Source: Solibacter sp039934035 (GTDB taxonomy: Bacteria > Acidobacteriota > Terriglobia > Bryobacterales > Bryobacteraceae). From it: 64,000 nt of DNA. The stretch covers positions 60,310-124,309 of the forward strand of contig JBDTMZ010000027.1 in NCBI GenBank assembly GCA_039934035.1, read 5' to 3'. How positions within the stretch are numbered: position 1 is the first letter of the stretch; each line of letters opens with the position of its first letter. Both the position numbers and the translations under genes were made by a program. The notes below the pieces were generated by a model, which was not told the origin of the DNA, ran no database searches, and was given only the letters and a program-made list of their open reading frames with translations. This document shows, one piece after another, positions 7,933 through 16,923 of the stretch.

Positions 7933-10212
7933 ATGACTTACTCTTTTAGATCATCGCAACGAATGATGCTGGTGGCGCTGGCGTGGGTCCTGGTCCCCTT
8001 CGCAGTGGCACAGGACCATAAGAAGTGGAGCGATTACGGGGGCGGCCCGGACTCTTCGCACTTCGTAAACCTCAAGCAGGTCACCCCGTCGAATGTGAAT
8101 CAACTCCAGGTTGCATGGACCTATCCCACGCAGGATCGCACGACCTATCTGTTCAATCCGATCATCGTGGACAAAGTGATGTACGTGCTGGCCCGCAACT
8201 ACTCGCTGGTTGCGCTGGATGCGGAATCTGGCAAAGAGATCTGGATTCACGAGAATCTCACCGGCATTACGACCCGAGGTATCGCCTACTGGGAGTCGAA
8301 AGACCGCAAGGACCGGCGGCTGATCTTTGCGATCAACGATTACCTGGAGGAGATCGACGCCAGCACGGGGAAGTCGATTCTGACCTTCGGCAGTGAGGGC
8401 CTGGTCGATCTGCGGGAGGGCCTCGACCGCGATCCCAAACTGATCACGCGGATTCAATCCAACAATCCGGGGCGAGTGTTTGAAGATCTGATCATCCTGG
8501 GTTCGGCAACGGGCGAGAATTATTTCGGGGCGCCGGGCGACATTCGCGCGTACAACGTAATCACCGGCAAGATGGCATGGAGCTTTCACACGATCCCGCG
8601 TCCCGGAGAAGAGTTTTACGACACGTGGCCTAAAGACGCGTGGAAATATATAGGCGGCGTGAATACCTGGGGGGAGATCACCATCGACGAGAAGCGCGGC
8701 ATCGTCTACCTTCCGACGGGATCGCCTACCTACGATTATTACGGCGCCGACCGGTCCGGGGACAATCTGTTTGGGAATTGTCTGCTCGCGCTGGATGCGC
8801 GCACGGGCAAGCGCCTATGGCATTTCCAAATGGTCCACCATGACTTGTGGGACTATGACGCGACTGCTGCTCCGCAACTGATTACGGTGCGGCACGAAGG
8901 AAAGCTGGTGGACGCGGTGGCCGAGTCTTCCAAACAGGGATTCCTCTACGTGTTCGACCGTGTGACGGGCAAGCCTCTCTGGCCGATTGAGGAACGCAAG
9001 GTGCCGGCGAGCACCATGGCGGGCGAGCTGATTTCGTTGACGCAGCCTTTTCCCACTGCGCCGCCTCCGTTCGCGCGACAGAAGATGACCGCGGATGACA
9101 TCAATCCCTACCTGCTGACCGCGGAGGAGCGCGCCAATTGGAAAGACCGGATCGCCTCCGCGCGAAACGAAGGCCTGTTCACTCCGCCGGGATTGGCCGA
9201 GAGCCTTTCGCTGCCGGGTGGACGCGGCGGATCGAATTGGGGGACTGGGGCCGCGAACGCTACCAAGGGGACCGTCTACCTGACTACGCAGGACTGGCCT
9301 ACACTGTACAGGCTCCGATTGGAGGATCCGCTGGCTGCGCGCTCTACCAACAACGCAACGCAAGGTATGGAAGTCTACCGGCAGAGATGCCAGAGTTGCC
9401 ACACGCTGGACCGTGGTGGAGCGGGTCCGCCGGCGCTGACGGGAATCAACGCGCGCTTTACTGCCGCGGAATTCCTGAACGTGGTGCGCTCGGGACGAGG
9501 GGAAATGCCGGCGTTCAGCGATTTGGAAACGGCATCGATTACCGCGTTATATGGATATCTGGGCGGGGGCGGCAGAGAGGGACGCGGCGCGAATGCGGCA
9601 GCCGGTGGGGCAGCACGGCCCACACCCGGACCGGTCGTTGCTTCCGGAGGTGTGGCGGGAGGTAAGGAGCCGCGATTGCGAAGCGGCCCGCGATATACTC
9701 CCTTGGGCGGACCGCCTTATCCCGACGGAGTCAGCGCACCCTCGGTTCGATATTACACGGACTGGGGCCTGTTCCCGGATAAGCCCTACATCATCAGCCC
9801 GCCCTGGTCGTCGCTGGTGGCGTATGACTTGAATCGCGGAACGATCAAGTGGAAAGTTCCGTTGGGCGAAGACGCGAAGGCTGCCGCCGAGGGCGCGAAG
9901 AATACCGGCGCGTTCGGCGCCGAACACCATGGCATCATCGTCACCTCCACCGGCTTGCTCTTTGTCACCGCATCGGACGGCAAACTGCGCGCGTACGACG
10001 AGGAGACGGGGAAGGTTCTATGGACCGCAACACTGCCGGCGGGCTCCGAGGGGATTCCATCCATGTACGAGGTGAATGGACGGCAGTATCTGGTGGTTCT
10101 GGTGTCGTCGAACGTCAACCCGGGTGGTGGGCATACGGCTCCCGGCGAAGTGGTGTCGCGTCCCAGCGTGAACGGTGCGTACATGGCCTTCGCGCTGCCT
10201 CGCGGGAAGTAG
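7933..10212 (+). CDS. PQQ-dependent dehydrogenase with internal cytochrome c
   Basis: Periplasmic quinoprotein of 759 residues that would oxidise a sugar or alcohol and pass electrons to a bound heme. GGGAGG precedes ATG 7933 and a signal peptide ends near FAVAQD. The PQQ beta-propeller begins at about residue 30 (tryptophan-docking repeats such as WSFHT, ALDARTGKRLW, AYDEETGKVLW). A cytochrome c domain sits inside the propeller: CQSCH at residues 486-490, with a likely axial Met in RGEMPAF near 524. Propeller repeats then resume to the C-terminus. I know this layout, with the heme domain inserted rather than terminal, from acidobacterial quinoproteins. It probably forms an operon with the hydrolase at 6680. 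The substrate is undetermined. Confidence 0.9.
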   Translation: MTYSFRSSQRMMLVALAWVLVPFAVAQDHKKWSDYGGGPDSSHFVNLKQVTPSNVNQLQVAWTYPTQDRTTYLFNPIIVDKVMYVLARNYSLVALDAESGKEIWIHENLTGITTRGIAYWESKDRKDRRLIFAINDYLEEIDASTGKSILTFGSEGLVDLREGLDRDPKLITRIQSNNPGRVFEDLIILGSATGENYFGAPGDIRAYNVITGKMAWSFHTIPRPGEEFYDTWPKDAWKYIGGVNTWGEITIDEKRGIVYLPTGSPTYDYYGADRSGDNLFGNCLLALDARTGKRLWHFQMVHHDLWDYDATAAPQLITVRHEGKLVDAVAESSKQGFLYVFDRVTGKPLWPIEERKVPASTMAGELISLTQPFPTAPPPFARQKMTADDINPYLLTAEERANWKDRIASARNEGLFTPPGLAESLSLPGGRGGSNWGTGAANATKGTVYLTTQDWPTLYRLRLEDPLAARSTNNATQGMEVYRQRCQSCHTLDRGGAGPPALTGINARFTAAEFLNVVRSGRGEMPAFSDLETASITALYGYLGGGGREGRGANAAAGGAARPTPGPVVASGGVAGGKEPRLRSGPRYTPLGGPPYPDGVSAPSVRYYTDWGLFPDKPYIISPPWSSLVAYDLNRGTIKWKVPLGEDAKAAAEGAKNTGAFGAEHHGIIVTSTGLLFVTASDGKLRAYDEETGKVLWTATLPAGSEGIPSMYEVNGRQYLVVLVSSNVNPGGGHTAPGEVVSRPSVNGAYMAFALPRGK

Positions 10213-10372
10213 CAGCTTGAATCGACGGCGCCGGATTGCAGCTATTGCAGGATGACTGCCCGGAACAGACTGAACGGTGGGAAGCGTAAGCTCCGTGCGT
10301 CCTCCGCTGAGTTACACCATCAGGACGGCTCGCCAACATGCCGGCCAAGCGGGGCGGCACGCTGTCTTCCCG

Positions 10373-11236
10373 TCAGCTTTCCCGCAGCAGCCACTTGGCC
10401 GCATTCTTCTGCATCTTGACGTATTCCGGATTCCACAGGACGGCGATCATATGGCCGGGCGCCATAAAGCAAACCCGTCCCTTGCCGTGGTCATAGGCCC
10501 AGACGGACTCCGCTGAATTGCTGCGCCGCCCCGCCGAATCGGTGTAGTCCAAACCGTTCTCGTTGATGCTCCGGGCGAGCACATACTTGGGATCTTTGTC
10601 GTAGGTGACGTAATGCTGCTCGTCGGTGACCACAAAGTCGTTCACTCCCCGGGTGATGGGATGCTCCTTATTCAGGATGTGTACCTTGTAGGGGCGAATG
10701 GGCGGGTGCCCGGTGTAGATTGCGCCCTCGACATCCCGGTAGTCCTTATTGAGAATGGAAGCCTGGCTGTTGTTGTGGAACGCCCAGAGCGAGCCGCCCT
10801 CTTCCACCCAAGTCTTGATCGCCTTGCCCTGTTCCGCGGTCATCCAGCCGACTCCCCTCCCGCCCAGCGTTCTGCCGAGGGGAGGCTCGCTGACGATATC
10901 CTCAGGTTTGCCGGTCCAGTAAATTGCCTGATAATACCCGTTCGGGAAGCGCAAACCGTCCCGATACATGATCAGGATTTTGTACTTCTTGAGGTTGTCG
11001 TAGGTCAGCAGCTTCTCTTCATCCGTAAAATCGATGGACAGCTTGGCGCCCTCCACCAGGGTGCTGGTGAGTGCGGTCCGAATGTAGTCCGAATTATGGG
11101 ATTCGTCGCCACAAAGGGCAAAGGCCGTCGCGGTTGTTGCTGCCGGCGCAAAACGGGATCCGGCAACCGCGCCGAGACCCGCAAGGCCCGTCGCGCGCAA
11201 CACCGATCTGCGTGAAAAAAGAGTCTGCCTGCTCAT
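10373..11236 (-). CDS. ThuA-like domain protein with Tat signal
   Basis: Predicted exported protein of 287 residues in the ThuA family (glutamine-amidotransferase-like fold), which is associated with sugar, especially trehalose-type, utilisation but has no settled biochemical activity. The N-terminus SRRSVLRATGLAGLGAVAG is a twin-arginine signal. Family features include LIMYRDGLRF, EEGGSLWAFHNNS, HPITRGVNDF and GKGRVCFMAPGH. It converges with the quinoprotein at 7933, with 160 bases between them in which I see no clear terminator. In related genomes such proteins sit with oxidoreductases and glycosidases, as here. Confidence 0.85.
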   Translation of the reverse strand: MSRQTLFSRRSVLRATGLAGLGAVAGSRFAPAATTATAFALCGDESHNSDYIRTALTSTLVEGAKLSIDFTDEEKLLTYDNLKKYKILIMYRDGLRFPNGYYQAIYWTGKPEDIVSEPPLGRTLGGRGVGWMTAEQGKAIKTWVEEGGSLWAFHNNSQASILNKDYRDVEGAIYTGHPPIRPYKVHILNKEHPITRGVNDFVVTDEQHYVTYDKDPKYVLARSINENGLDYTDSAGRRSNSAESVWAYDHGKGRVCFMAPGHMIAVLWNPEYVKMQKNAAKWLLRES

Positions 11237-11481
11237 CGAAGGTGCTTCCTCCTGTCCGGGGACACTTTATCAGATCCGGGCAACCGATTGCATGAAAGTC
11301 ACGCCTCATGAATTCACGCCTCGAGCACCTGCCGTTCCTGGCGGTCGGTCGTCTTTCACTTCGCACCGGGTACGGCGATTCATATGTTCCTCGCTTCCGG
11401 CCGGCATATAGGGTCGCAGCAAACGATCACAAAGCCGGTGATTCAATCCGGAACCCACCGGCCGCCAGGCGACGTACGGCG

Positions 11482-14088
11482 TTACAGGGAGCCCTTCACA
11501 TGCGGAGTGCTGCCCACGGGTTGTCCGCCGCCCACGCTGACTTCCACGCTGGATTTGGGCAAATCGGCGGTGGCAACCGTGAAGGTCACCTGCCGGCTTT
11601 CGCCGGCGCGAAGGTGGATCCGCTGGAAGCCGCGCAGGTTGCGGATGGGCGCGCCGTCCCCGGAGCTTCCGGCTACGTACAACTGCACCACTTCGTCGCC
11701 TTCTCGCGAGGAAGTGTTCTTCACCGTCGCCCGGACTTCGGCCCCAGTCGCGGTGCGTTTCGAGGTAAGGCCGGAATACGCAAAGGTCGAATAGCTAAGT
11801 CCGTAGCCGAACGGGTATAGCGCTTCGCCCGTAAAGTAGCGGTAAGTGCGGCCTTTCATCGCGTAGTCGGTGAACGAAGGCAACTGGTCGGTGCTCTTGT
11901 AGAACGTCACCGGCAGACGGCCCGCCGGATTGTTGACGCCCGCCAGGGTGTCGGCAATCGCGGAGCCTGCTTCCTCTCCGCCGTACCAGGCGGAGAGCAC
12001 CGCACGGGCGCCCGAGGCGGCAGAATTCACCGCGAGAGCGCTGCCGCTGGTCAGGATCACTACCACAGGCTTGCCGCTGGCAATCACCGCCTTAACGAGA
12101 TTCTCCTGCGTTTCGGGCAGTTCGATGGCGGTGCGATCGTGCCCCTCGCCTTCCTGGGTTCCGTTCAGGCCGACGAACAACAGCGCCACGTCGGCTTCCT
12201 TAGCCACCTTCTCGGCCTCGGCGAGCATCACGGAGGCGGGCGGAATCCAATTCAGTTCCGCTCCGCCGCCGCGCCCGTTCTGCTGGTATTCCACCTTCAC
12301 GGCGTACTTATGGCCGCCTTCCAACTGCATCGGCGGGGGACCGCCGCGGCGCGGTCCCGGCCCCTGCACCTGGCCCTGTCCCGGTCCCAAGCCCGCGGGC
12401 CTGGCGCCGGCAGGTCCAGCGCCGCCGACTTCCTTGTCGTCCAGGAACAGCTTGATCTTGCCATCGCGATTCCACTGGCCGGTGCGCGCCGCCAGGACGT
12501 ATTCGCCGGTGCCCGGAGGAGTAAAGGTACCGGTCCACCGAATTGCGTACTTGTCGCCCTTGACCGCGGTGACCACGGCGGGCTCTTCCATATTGGCGTC
12601 GAAGTGGAGGCGGGGCTCGGTGCGCCGAAGGCTCGCCTGTCCCTGGAAATCGGGATTGTCGAAGTATTCCGCCAGCAGGCCCTGCCCCTTTCCGTCGGGC
12701 GGAGTCAGAACACCCGAGGACACGAGGGCGTTGGTGGTAGCCGTGTAGTTTGCGCCCAGGGCATATTGCACCTTGGCCTTGGGGAACTGGTGGGTGATGC
12801 CTTCGAGCGGAGTCACCTGCTTGGAGGAGACGCCGTTGTAGTTGCCCAGCAAACCGACTGGATCGTCCGCCGAGGGACCGATCACCGCGATCTTGCCGAC
12901 GGAAGATTTCAAGGGCAGGATTGCGCCCTCATTCTTCAGCAGGACGATGGCTTCGCGTTCCAGGTTGCGCGCCAGTTGCCGGTGGGCGGCGGAGTCGTTT
13001 TCGGAGTATGGAATTTTGGCATACGGGACGCGCTCCGGCGGATCGAACATGCCCAGACGGATGCGCGCCACGAAGAGGCGCTCCGTGGAACGGTTGATCT
13101 CCGCTTCCGTGATGTGGCCGGCCTTGACTTCTTCGATCAGGCTGCGATACTCGGCGCCGCAGGTGAGATCGGTGCCCGCCTTGACGGCCGCGACCGCCGC
13201 CTCGCCTGCTGTCGCGACGTACTTGTGACTCCGGTTGATGTCGCCGATGGCGCCGCAATCGCTGACTACGAAGCCTTGGAATCCCCACTCGTCCCGCAGT
13301 CGCTTCTGCAGCAGATCGGAACTGGCGCAACCGGGAACTCCGTTCACGCGGTTGTAGACGCACATGATGGAATCCGCTTTGGCTTCCATGATGGCGGCCT
13401 TGAACGCGGGCAGATAAGTCTCTACCATGTCCTGCTCGGTGGCCTTGGCGTCGAAGGTGTGCCGCAGCGGCTCCGGACCGCTGTGTACGGCATAGTGTTT
13501 AGGAGTGGCGACCACCTTCAGGTAGTGAGGGTCGTTGCCTTGCAAGCCAGTTACGAACGCTACGCCCATGCGGCTGGTGAGAAAGGGATCTTCCCCGTAG
13601 GTTTCCTGTCCGCGGCCCCAGCGGGGATCGCGGAAGATGTTGATGTTCGGCGACCAGTAGGTCAGCCAGGCGATTCGGCCGGGAGAGTTCCCTGGCGGCA
13701 CTTCGGGCACCGGAGGACGGCGCTGCGCCTCATGATACTTGGCGCGGGCTTCCGTGGAAATCGCATCGGCCATACGATGCACCAGGTCGACGTCGAAGGT
13801 TGCGCCCAGTCCGATCGGTTCGGGGAAGACGGTGGCGCGACCCTGGGCGACGCCATGCAGGGCCTCGTTCCAGTAGTTGAAGACGCCTACGCCGAGGCGC
13901 GGAATGGCCGGCGCGCTGTTCTGCATCTGGAGTACCTTTTCTTCCAGCGTCATGCGGGACACGAGGTCCGCCGCGCGCCGCTCCGGTGACAAACCAGGAT
14001 CCTGATAGGGGGCGTTACTTGCCTGCTGCCCGAAGGACGCCGGGGCAAGCAGCAAAATTATGGCAAAGGTAAGGCGGTTGAGTATCAA
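11482..14088 (-). CDS. glycoside hydrolase family 3 with PA14 insert
   Basis: Secreted beta-glycosidase (beta-glucosidase or xylosidase type) of 868 residues. I prefer TTG 14088 because AGGAG lies 9 bases upstream and a signal peptide follows at once (LTFAIILLLAPASFGQ); GTG 14148 would add 20 residues in front of it. The GH3 N-terminal barrel has the nucleophile Asp at about residue 277 in VSDCGAIGD. The second domain is interrupted by a PA14 carbohydrate-binding domain (from LLAEYFDNPDF, about 466, to GAELNWIP, about 613). A fibronectin-like domain closes the protein. This is the family order of GH3 enzymes with PA14 inserts. The exact sugar specificity is not predictable. Confidence 0.92.
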   Translation of the reverse strand: MILNRLTFAIILLLAPASFGQQASNAPYQDPGLSPERRAADLVSRMTLEEKVLQMQNSAPAIPRLGVGVFNYWNEALHGVAQGRATVFPEPIGLGATFDVDLVHRMADAISTEARAKYHEAQRRPPVPEVPPGNSPGRIAWLTYWSPNINIFRDPRWGRGQETYGEDPFLTSRMGVAFVTGLQGNDPHYLKVVATPKHYAVHSGPEPLRHTFDAKATEQDMVETYLPAFKAAIMEAKADSIMCVYNRVNGVPGCASSDLLQKRLRDEWGFQGFVVSDCGAIGDINRSHKYVATAGEAAVAAVKAGTDLTCGAEYRSLIEEVKAGHITEAEINRSTERLFVARIRLGMFDPPERVPYAKIPYSENDSAAHRQLARNLEREAIVLLKNEGAILPLKSSVGKIAVIGPSADDPVGLLGNYNGVSSKQVTPLEGITHQFPKAKVQYALGANYTATTNALVSSGVLTPPDGKGQGLLAEYFDNPDFQGQASLRRTEPRLHFDANMEEPAVVTAVKGDKYAIRWTGTFTPPGTGEYVLAARTGQWNRDGKIKLFLDDKEVGGAGPAGARPAGLGPGQGQVQGPGPRRGGPPPMQLEGGHKYAVKVEYQQNGRGGGAELNWIPPASVMLAEAEKVAKEADVALLFVGLNGTQEGEGHDRTAIELPETQENLVKAVIASGKPVVVILTSGSALAVNSAASGARAVLSAWYGGEEAGSAIADTLAGVNNPAGRLPVTFYKSTDQLPSFTDYAMKGRTYRYFTGEALYPFGYGLSYSTFAYSGLTSKRTATGAEVRATVKNTSSREGDEVVQLYVAGSSGDGAPIRNLRGFQRIHLRAGESRQVTFTVATADLPKSSVEVSVGGGQPVGSTPHVKGSL

Positions 14089-14384
14089 TTTGTGAATCTC
14101 CTGATCATGAATCTCATGACGCCTTTGGTTACGAGATTCCGATTGCACAGCATTCTAACACCCCTCCCGCGAAGGATGAGGCTGTAGCGCGGCGGGGATA
14201 TTCGCTCAGAGGGGGATTGGATTGTGTAACACACCGCGACGCCGCAGGGGTTGATGGAACATCGGCTGTGCACGGTGGCGCAGGCGGCGGGACTTCGGTA
14301 TATAGCACTCGCAGGGGCTTCCGCCCAGGCCGGCGAATTCGAGCCTCTGGCCAGGCAGTTCGTAGGGACCGTGCAGTTCCCGAT

Positions 14385-15131
14385 TTACTGCGCGCCCGCC
14401 GAGCGCGACGCGCCGACTGTTGGTTCAACCTTCAGTTGTGACTCGCTTGCCATTGCCGGATAGACTACACCGGCTATCACGGCTCCCAACAGCGGCGCAA
14501 GCCAGAAGAGCCAGAGTTGCCCAATGGCCCAACCGCCTACGAAGAGAGCGGGGCCGGTGGAGCGGGCAGGGTTCACGGACAAGTTGGTCACGGGAATGCC
14601 AATCAGGTGTATCAGAGTTAAGCCGAACCCAATGGCGATGGGAGCAAAACCCTGTGGTGCGCGGCGGTCCGTGGCACCGAGAATAATCATCAGGAACATG
14701 AAGGTGAGCGCCACTTCCGCAACCGCGCACGATAGCAGCGAATAGCCGCCCGGCGAGTGTTCCGCATAGCCGTTGGAGGCGAATCCGGCCGCGAGGTCAA
14801 AGCCAGGCTTTCCGCTGGCGATGACGAAGAGAACGGCTCCTGCGACGATCGCGCCGCTCACTTGCGCGAGGATGTAGGGCAATAATTCCGAGGCGGGGAA
14901 CCGCTTGGCCACCGCCAATCCCAGAGATACCGCCGGATTCAAGTGGCATCCGGAGATGTGTCCGATGGCATACGCCATGGTCAGCACGGTCAAGCCGAAT
15001 GCAAGAGAAACGCCCAGCAGGCCGACGCCGACTCCGGGAAAAGCGGCGGCCAGCACTGCCGTGCCGCAGCCGCCGAAAACCAGCCAAAACGTACCGATGA
15101 ATTCCGCTGTCGATCTTTTTGTTAAAGACAT
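14385..15131 (-). CDS. aqpZ: aquaporin Z-type water channel
   Basis: Inner-membrane water channel of 248 residues, six membrane helices and two half-helices. The two NPA boxes are at residues 65-67 (HLNPAVSLG) and 187-189 (SVNPARSTGP). Arg190 after the second box and His175 in LIHLIGIP match the narrow selectivity filter of water-specific channels rather than glycerol facilitators. GAGG lies about 10 bases before the ATG. No neighbour suggests a dedicated osmotic operon. Confidence 0.93.
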   Translation of the reverse strand: MSLTKRSTAEFIGTFWLVFGGCGTAVLAAAFPGVGVGLLGVSLAFGLTVLTMAYAIGHISGCHLNPAVSLGLAVAKRFPASELLPYILAQVSGAIVAGAVLFVIASGKPGFDLAAGFASNGYAEHSPGGYSLLSCAVAEVALTFMFLMIILGATDRRAPQGFAPIAIGFGLTLIHLIGIPVTNLSVNPARSTGPALFVGGWAIGQLWLFWLAPLLGAVIAGVVYPAMASESQLKVEPTVGASRSAGAQ

Positions 15132-15643
15132 AACGAAAGACCCTCATCTATTCCACAGTGGGGATACCTGCCGTGGCGTTGACGCCGTCGAACTTCGCTC
15201 GCGGAGCAGTGATTACCAAGCGGGCGCGCGGGAATCTTTTTTTTGCGCGGCGGGTCCCAGGTTCGTCTGCGCTGTTTCCAAGCGGGAGGATCCGTACACT
15301 CGCGGTGAGCCGGTAGCGAAAAACGAGCCACTTTGCGCGGCCTAAGCGGGCGCGTAGTTCGCCTCGAAGCCTGTGATTCAAAACGAGCGCACTGCGCTGG
15401 ACCGCAGAGCCGGGCCGAGTGGTCTCGCTGCGGAGAAGTTCAAAGCGTTGCGGAACCCGAAAAGGTACGATGCATCGCGGTGTGGTTGGAACGCCGCCAA
15501 ATACCGTCCGGTCCTGGGCCCGGCTCGAGGCATTTACCCGTCGTCAAAAAAAGCAACCCTTTCCCGCGGTTTCGCTCATCAATTAGCTGCTGAGAATCGC
15601 TTAGAATTGATTCCATAACAGTCCAAAGCAGAGGTGACCATTG
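15132..15643. other. intergenic stretch without a supported gene
   Basis: About 510 bases between the aquaporin start and the barrel-protein start. Short frames on both strands lack ribosome sites and family resemblance. A short segment AAGCGGGCGCG occurs twice (near 15218 and 15343), and a run of eight T lies near 15238. I see no RNA gene. The DNA before 15641 must hold the promoter of the downstream pair. Confidence 0.5.
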
Positions 15644-16909
15644 ATGGGTCCAGATCGGAGAAGCAGGATTACGGTACACAAGCAAATGCTGCGGTTCCAA
15701 AGTGTGCGCCGGTACGCCACCTTATGGAGCATTTTTCTTGTTTCCGGAGTGTTGCTGGCACAAGCCCCGCCAGGCGTGCAGCCATCCTCCCGCGAGGAAA
15801 GCATTGCCGCGCAACAGGCGGAAAAGGCTCGGACGAGCCAACCGCCGCAGCCGGACAAAGCGGAGCGGTGGATTCAAAGGGCCGAACAGACGTTTCTGAT
15901 CGACCCCTCGGGTTTCTTCCCGAGCTTCGACAGCGTCTATCGTGGCGGCGGCTTGACCCTTGGCGCCGGTTACCGGCGTTTCTATGGGGACAACACCTTC
16001 TGGCAAGTTCGCGGCCTCTACTCTTTTTCCAACTACAAACTTCTGGAGGCCGCGACGGTATCCAAGGACCACCTGGACAAGCGGCTCACATTCGGCTCGC
16101 GGTTCGGATGGCGAGATGCTACCCAGGTTGCTTACTACGGCCTGGGCATAACCTCCAAAGAGGCAGACCGCGCGAACTTCCGGTTCAAAGAGACGTACGT
16201 GGACGGGAATGCGGTTTTCCGCCCGGTCCGCTGGATACCGATCAAAGGAAGTATGGGCTACGAGTTCTGGAATATCGAAAAAGGGACCGGCGACTTTCCG
16301 TCTATCGAAGAGCTATACACCCCGCAGACCGCGCCGGGTTTAGGCGCCGACGTCGGCTACGTGCACAGCCAGATTTCCACCGGAATCGATTGGCGCAGAT
16401 CTCCCGGGTATACCAGGTCGGGCGGGCTCTACGAAGTGACCTTTCACGATTATCACCAGGCGGGCGGCGCCGGGATCTACAGCTTTCAGAAACTCAACGC
16501 CGAAGTGATCCAGCATCTGCCTTTACTGCGTGAGACGTGGGTTCTTGCGGGCAGGGCCAGGATGGAAACTACGCTGAACGACAACAACCTGATTCCTTAC
16601 TTCATGCTCCCTCAACTGGGCAGCGGCGACACACTGCGGGCTTATGCGACCGACCGCTTCCGTGATCGCCACAGCCTGTTGATGAATGCGGAGTTCCGCT
16701 GGATGCCCGCGCTCGGGTGGGATATGGCGCTGTTTTATGACGCCGGCAAGGTCACGAGCCGCCGCGGAGACCTCAATTTCAAGCAGTTGAAAAGCGACGT
16801 CGGAATTGGCGCGCGGTTTCACAGCATTAATGCAACTCCGATTCGGATCGACTTCGCCGTTGGCAACGAAGGATGGCGACTGGTGCTTTCCGGTGGCCCG
16901 GTTTTTTGA
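15644..16909 (+). CDS. Omp85/D15-like outer-membrane barrel protein
   Basis: Outer-membrane beta-barrel of 421 residues resembling the surface-antigen (D15) barrel of the Omp85 family, but with no POTRA repeats. GAGGT is 8 bases before ATG 15644. A signal region around IFLVSGVLLAQAPP is followed by a linker and then barrel strands from about FLIDPSGFFPSF. Typical barrel features are GGGLTLGAGYRRFYGDN, the strand near RAYATDRFRDRHSLLMNAEFRW and the terminal Phe in SGGPVF. Stand-alone barrels like this are common in Acidobacteria and may assemble or export a partner. The kinase-like gene follows after 14 bases and is the best candidate partner. The barrel call is good; its role is unknown. Confidence 0.72.
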   Translation: MGPDRRSRITVHKQMLRFQSVRRYATLWSIFLVSGVLLAQAPPGVQPSSREESIAAQQAEKARTSQPPQPDKAERWIQRAEQTFLIDPSGFFPSFDSVYRGGGLTLGAGYRRFYGDNTFWQVRGLYSFSNYKLLEAATVSKDHLDKRLTFGSRFGWRDATQVAYYGLGITSKEADRANFRFKETYVDGNAVFRPVRWIPIKGSMGYEFWNIEKGTGDFPSIEELYTPQTAPGLGADVGYVHSQISTGIDWRRSPGYTRSGGLYEVTFHDYHQAGGAGIYSFQKLNAEVIQHLPLLRETWVLAGRARMETTLNDNNLIPYFMLPQLGSGDTLRAYATDRFRDRHSLLMNAEFRWMPALGWDMALFYDAGKVTSRRGDLNFKQLKSDVGIGARFHSINATPIRIDFAVGNEGWRLVLSGGPVF

Positions 16910-16923
16910 GCGAGGCGACTTCT

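Noticed and set aside
12139..13989. Plus-strand frame of 616 codons
   Set aside because: Complete shadow of the GH3 gene in high-GC DNA.
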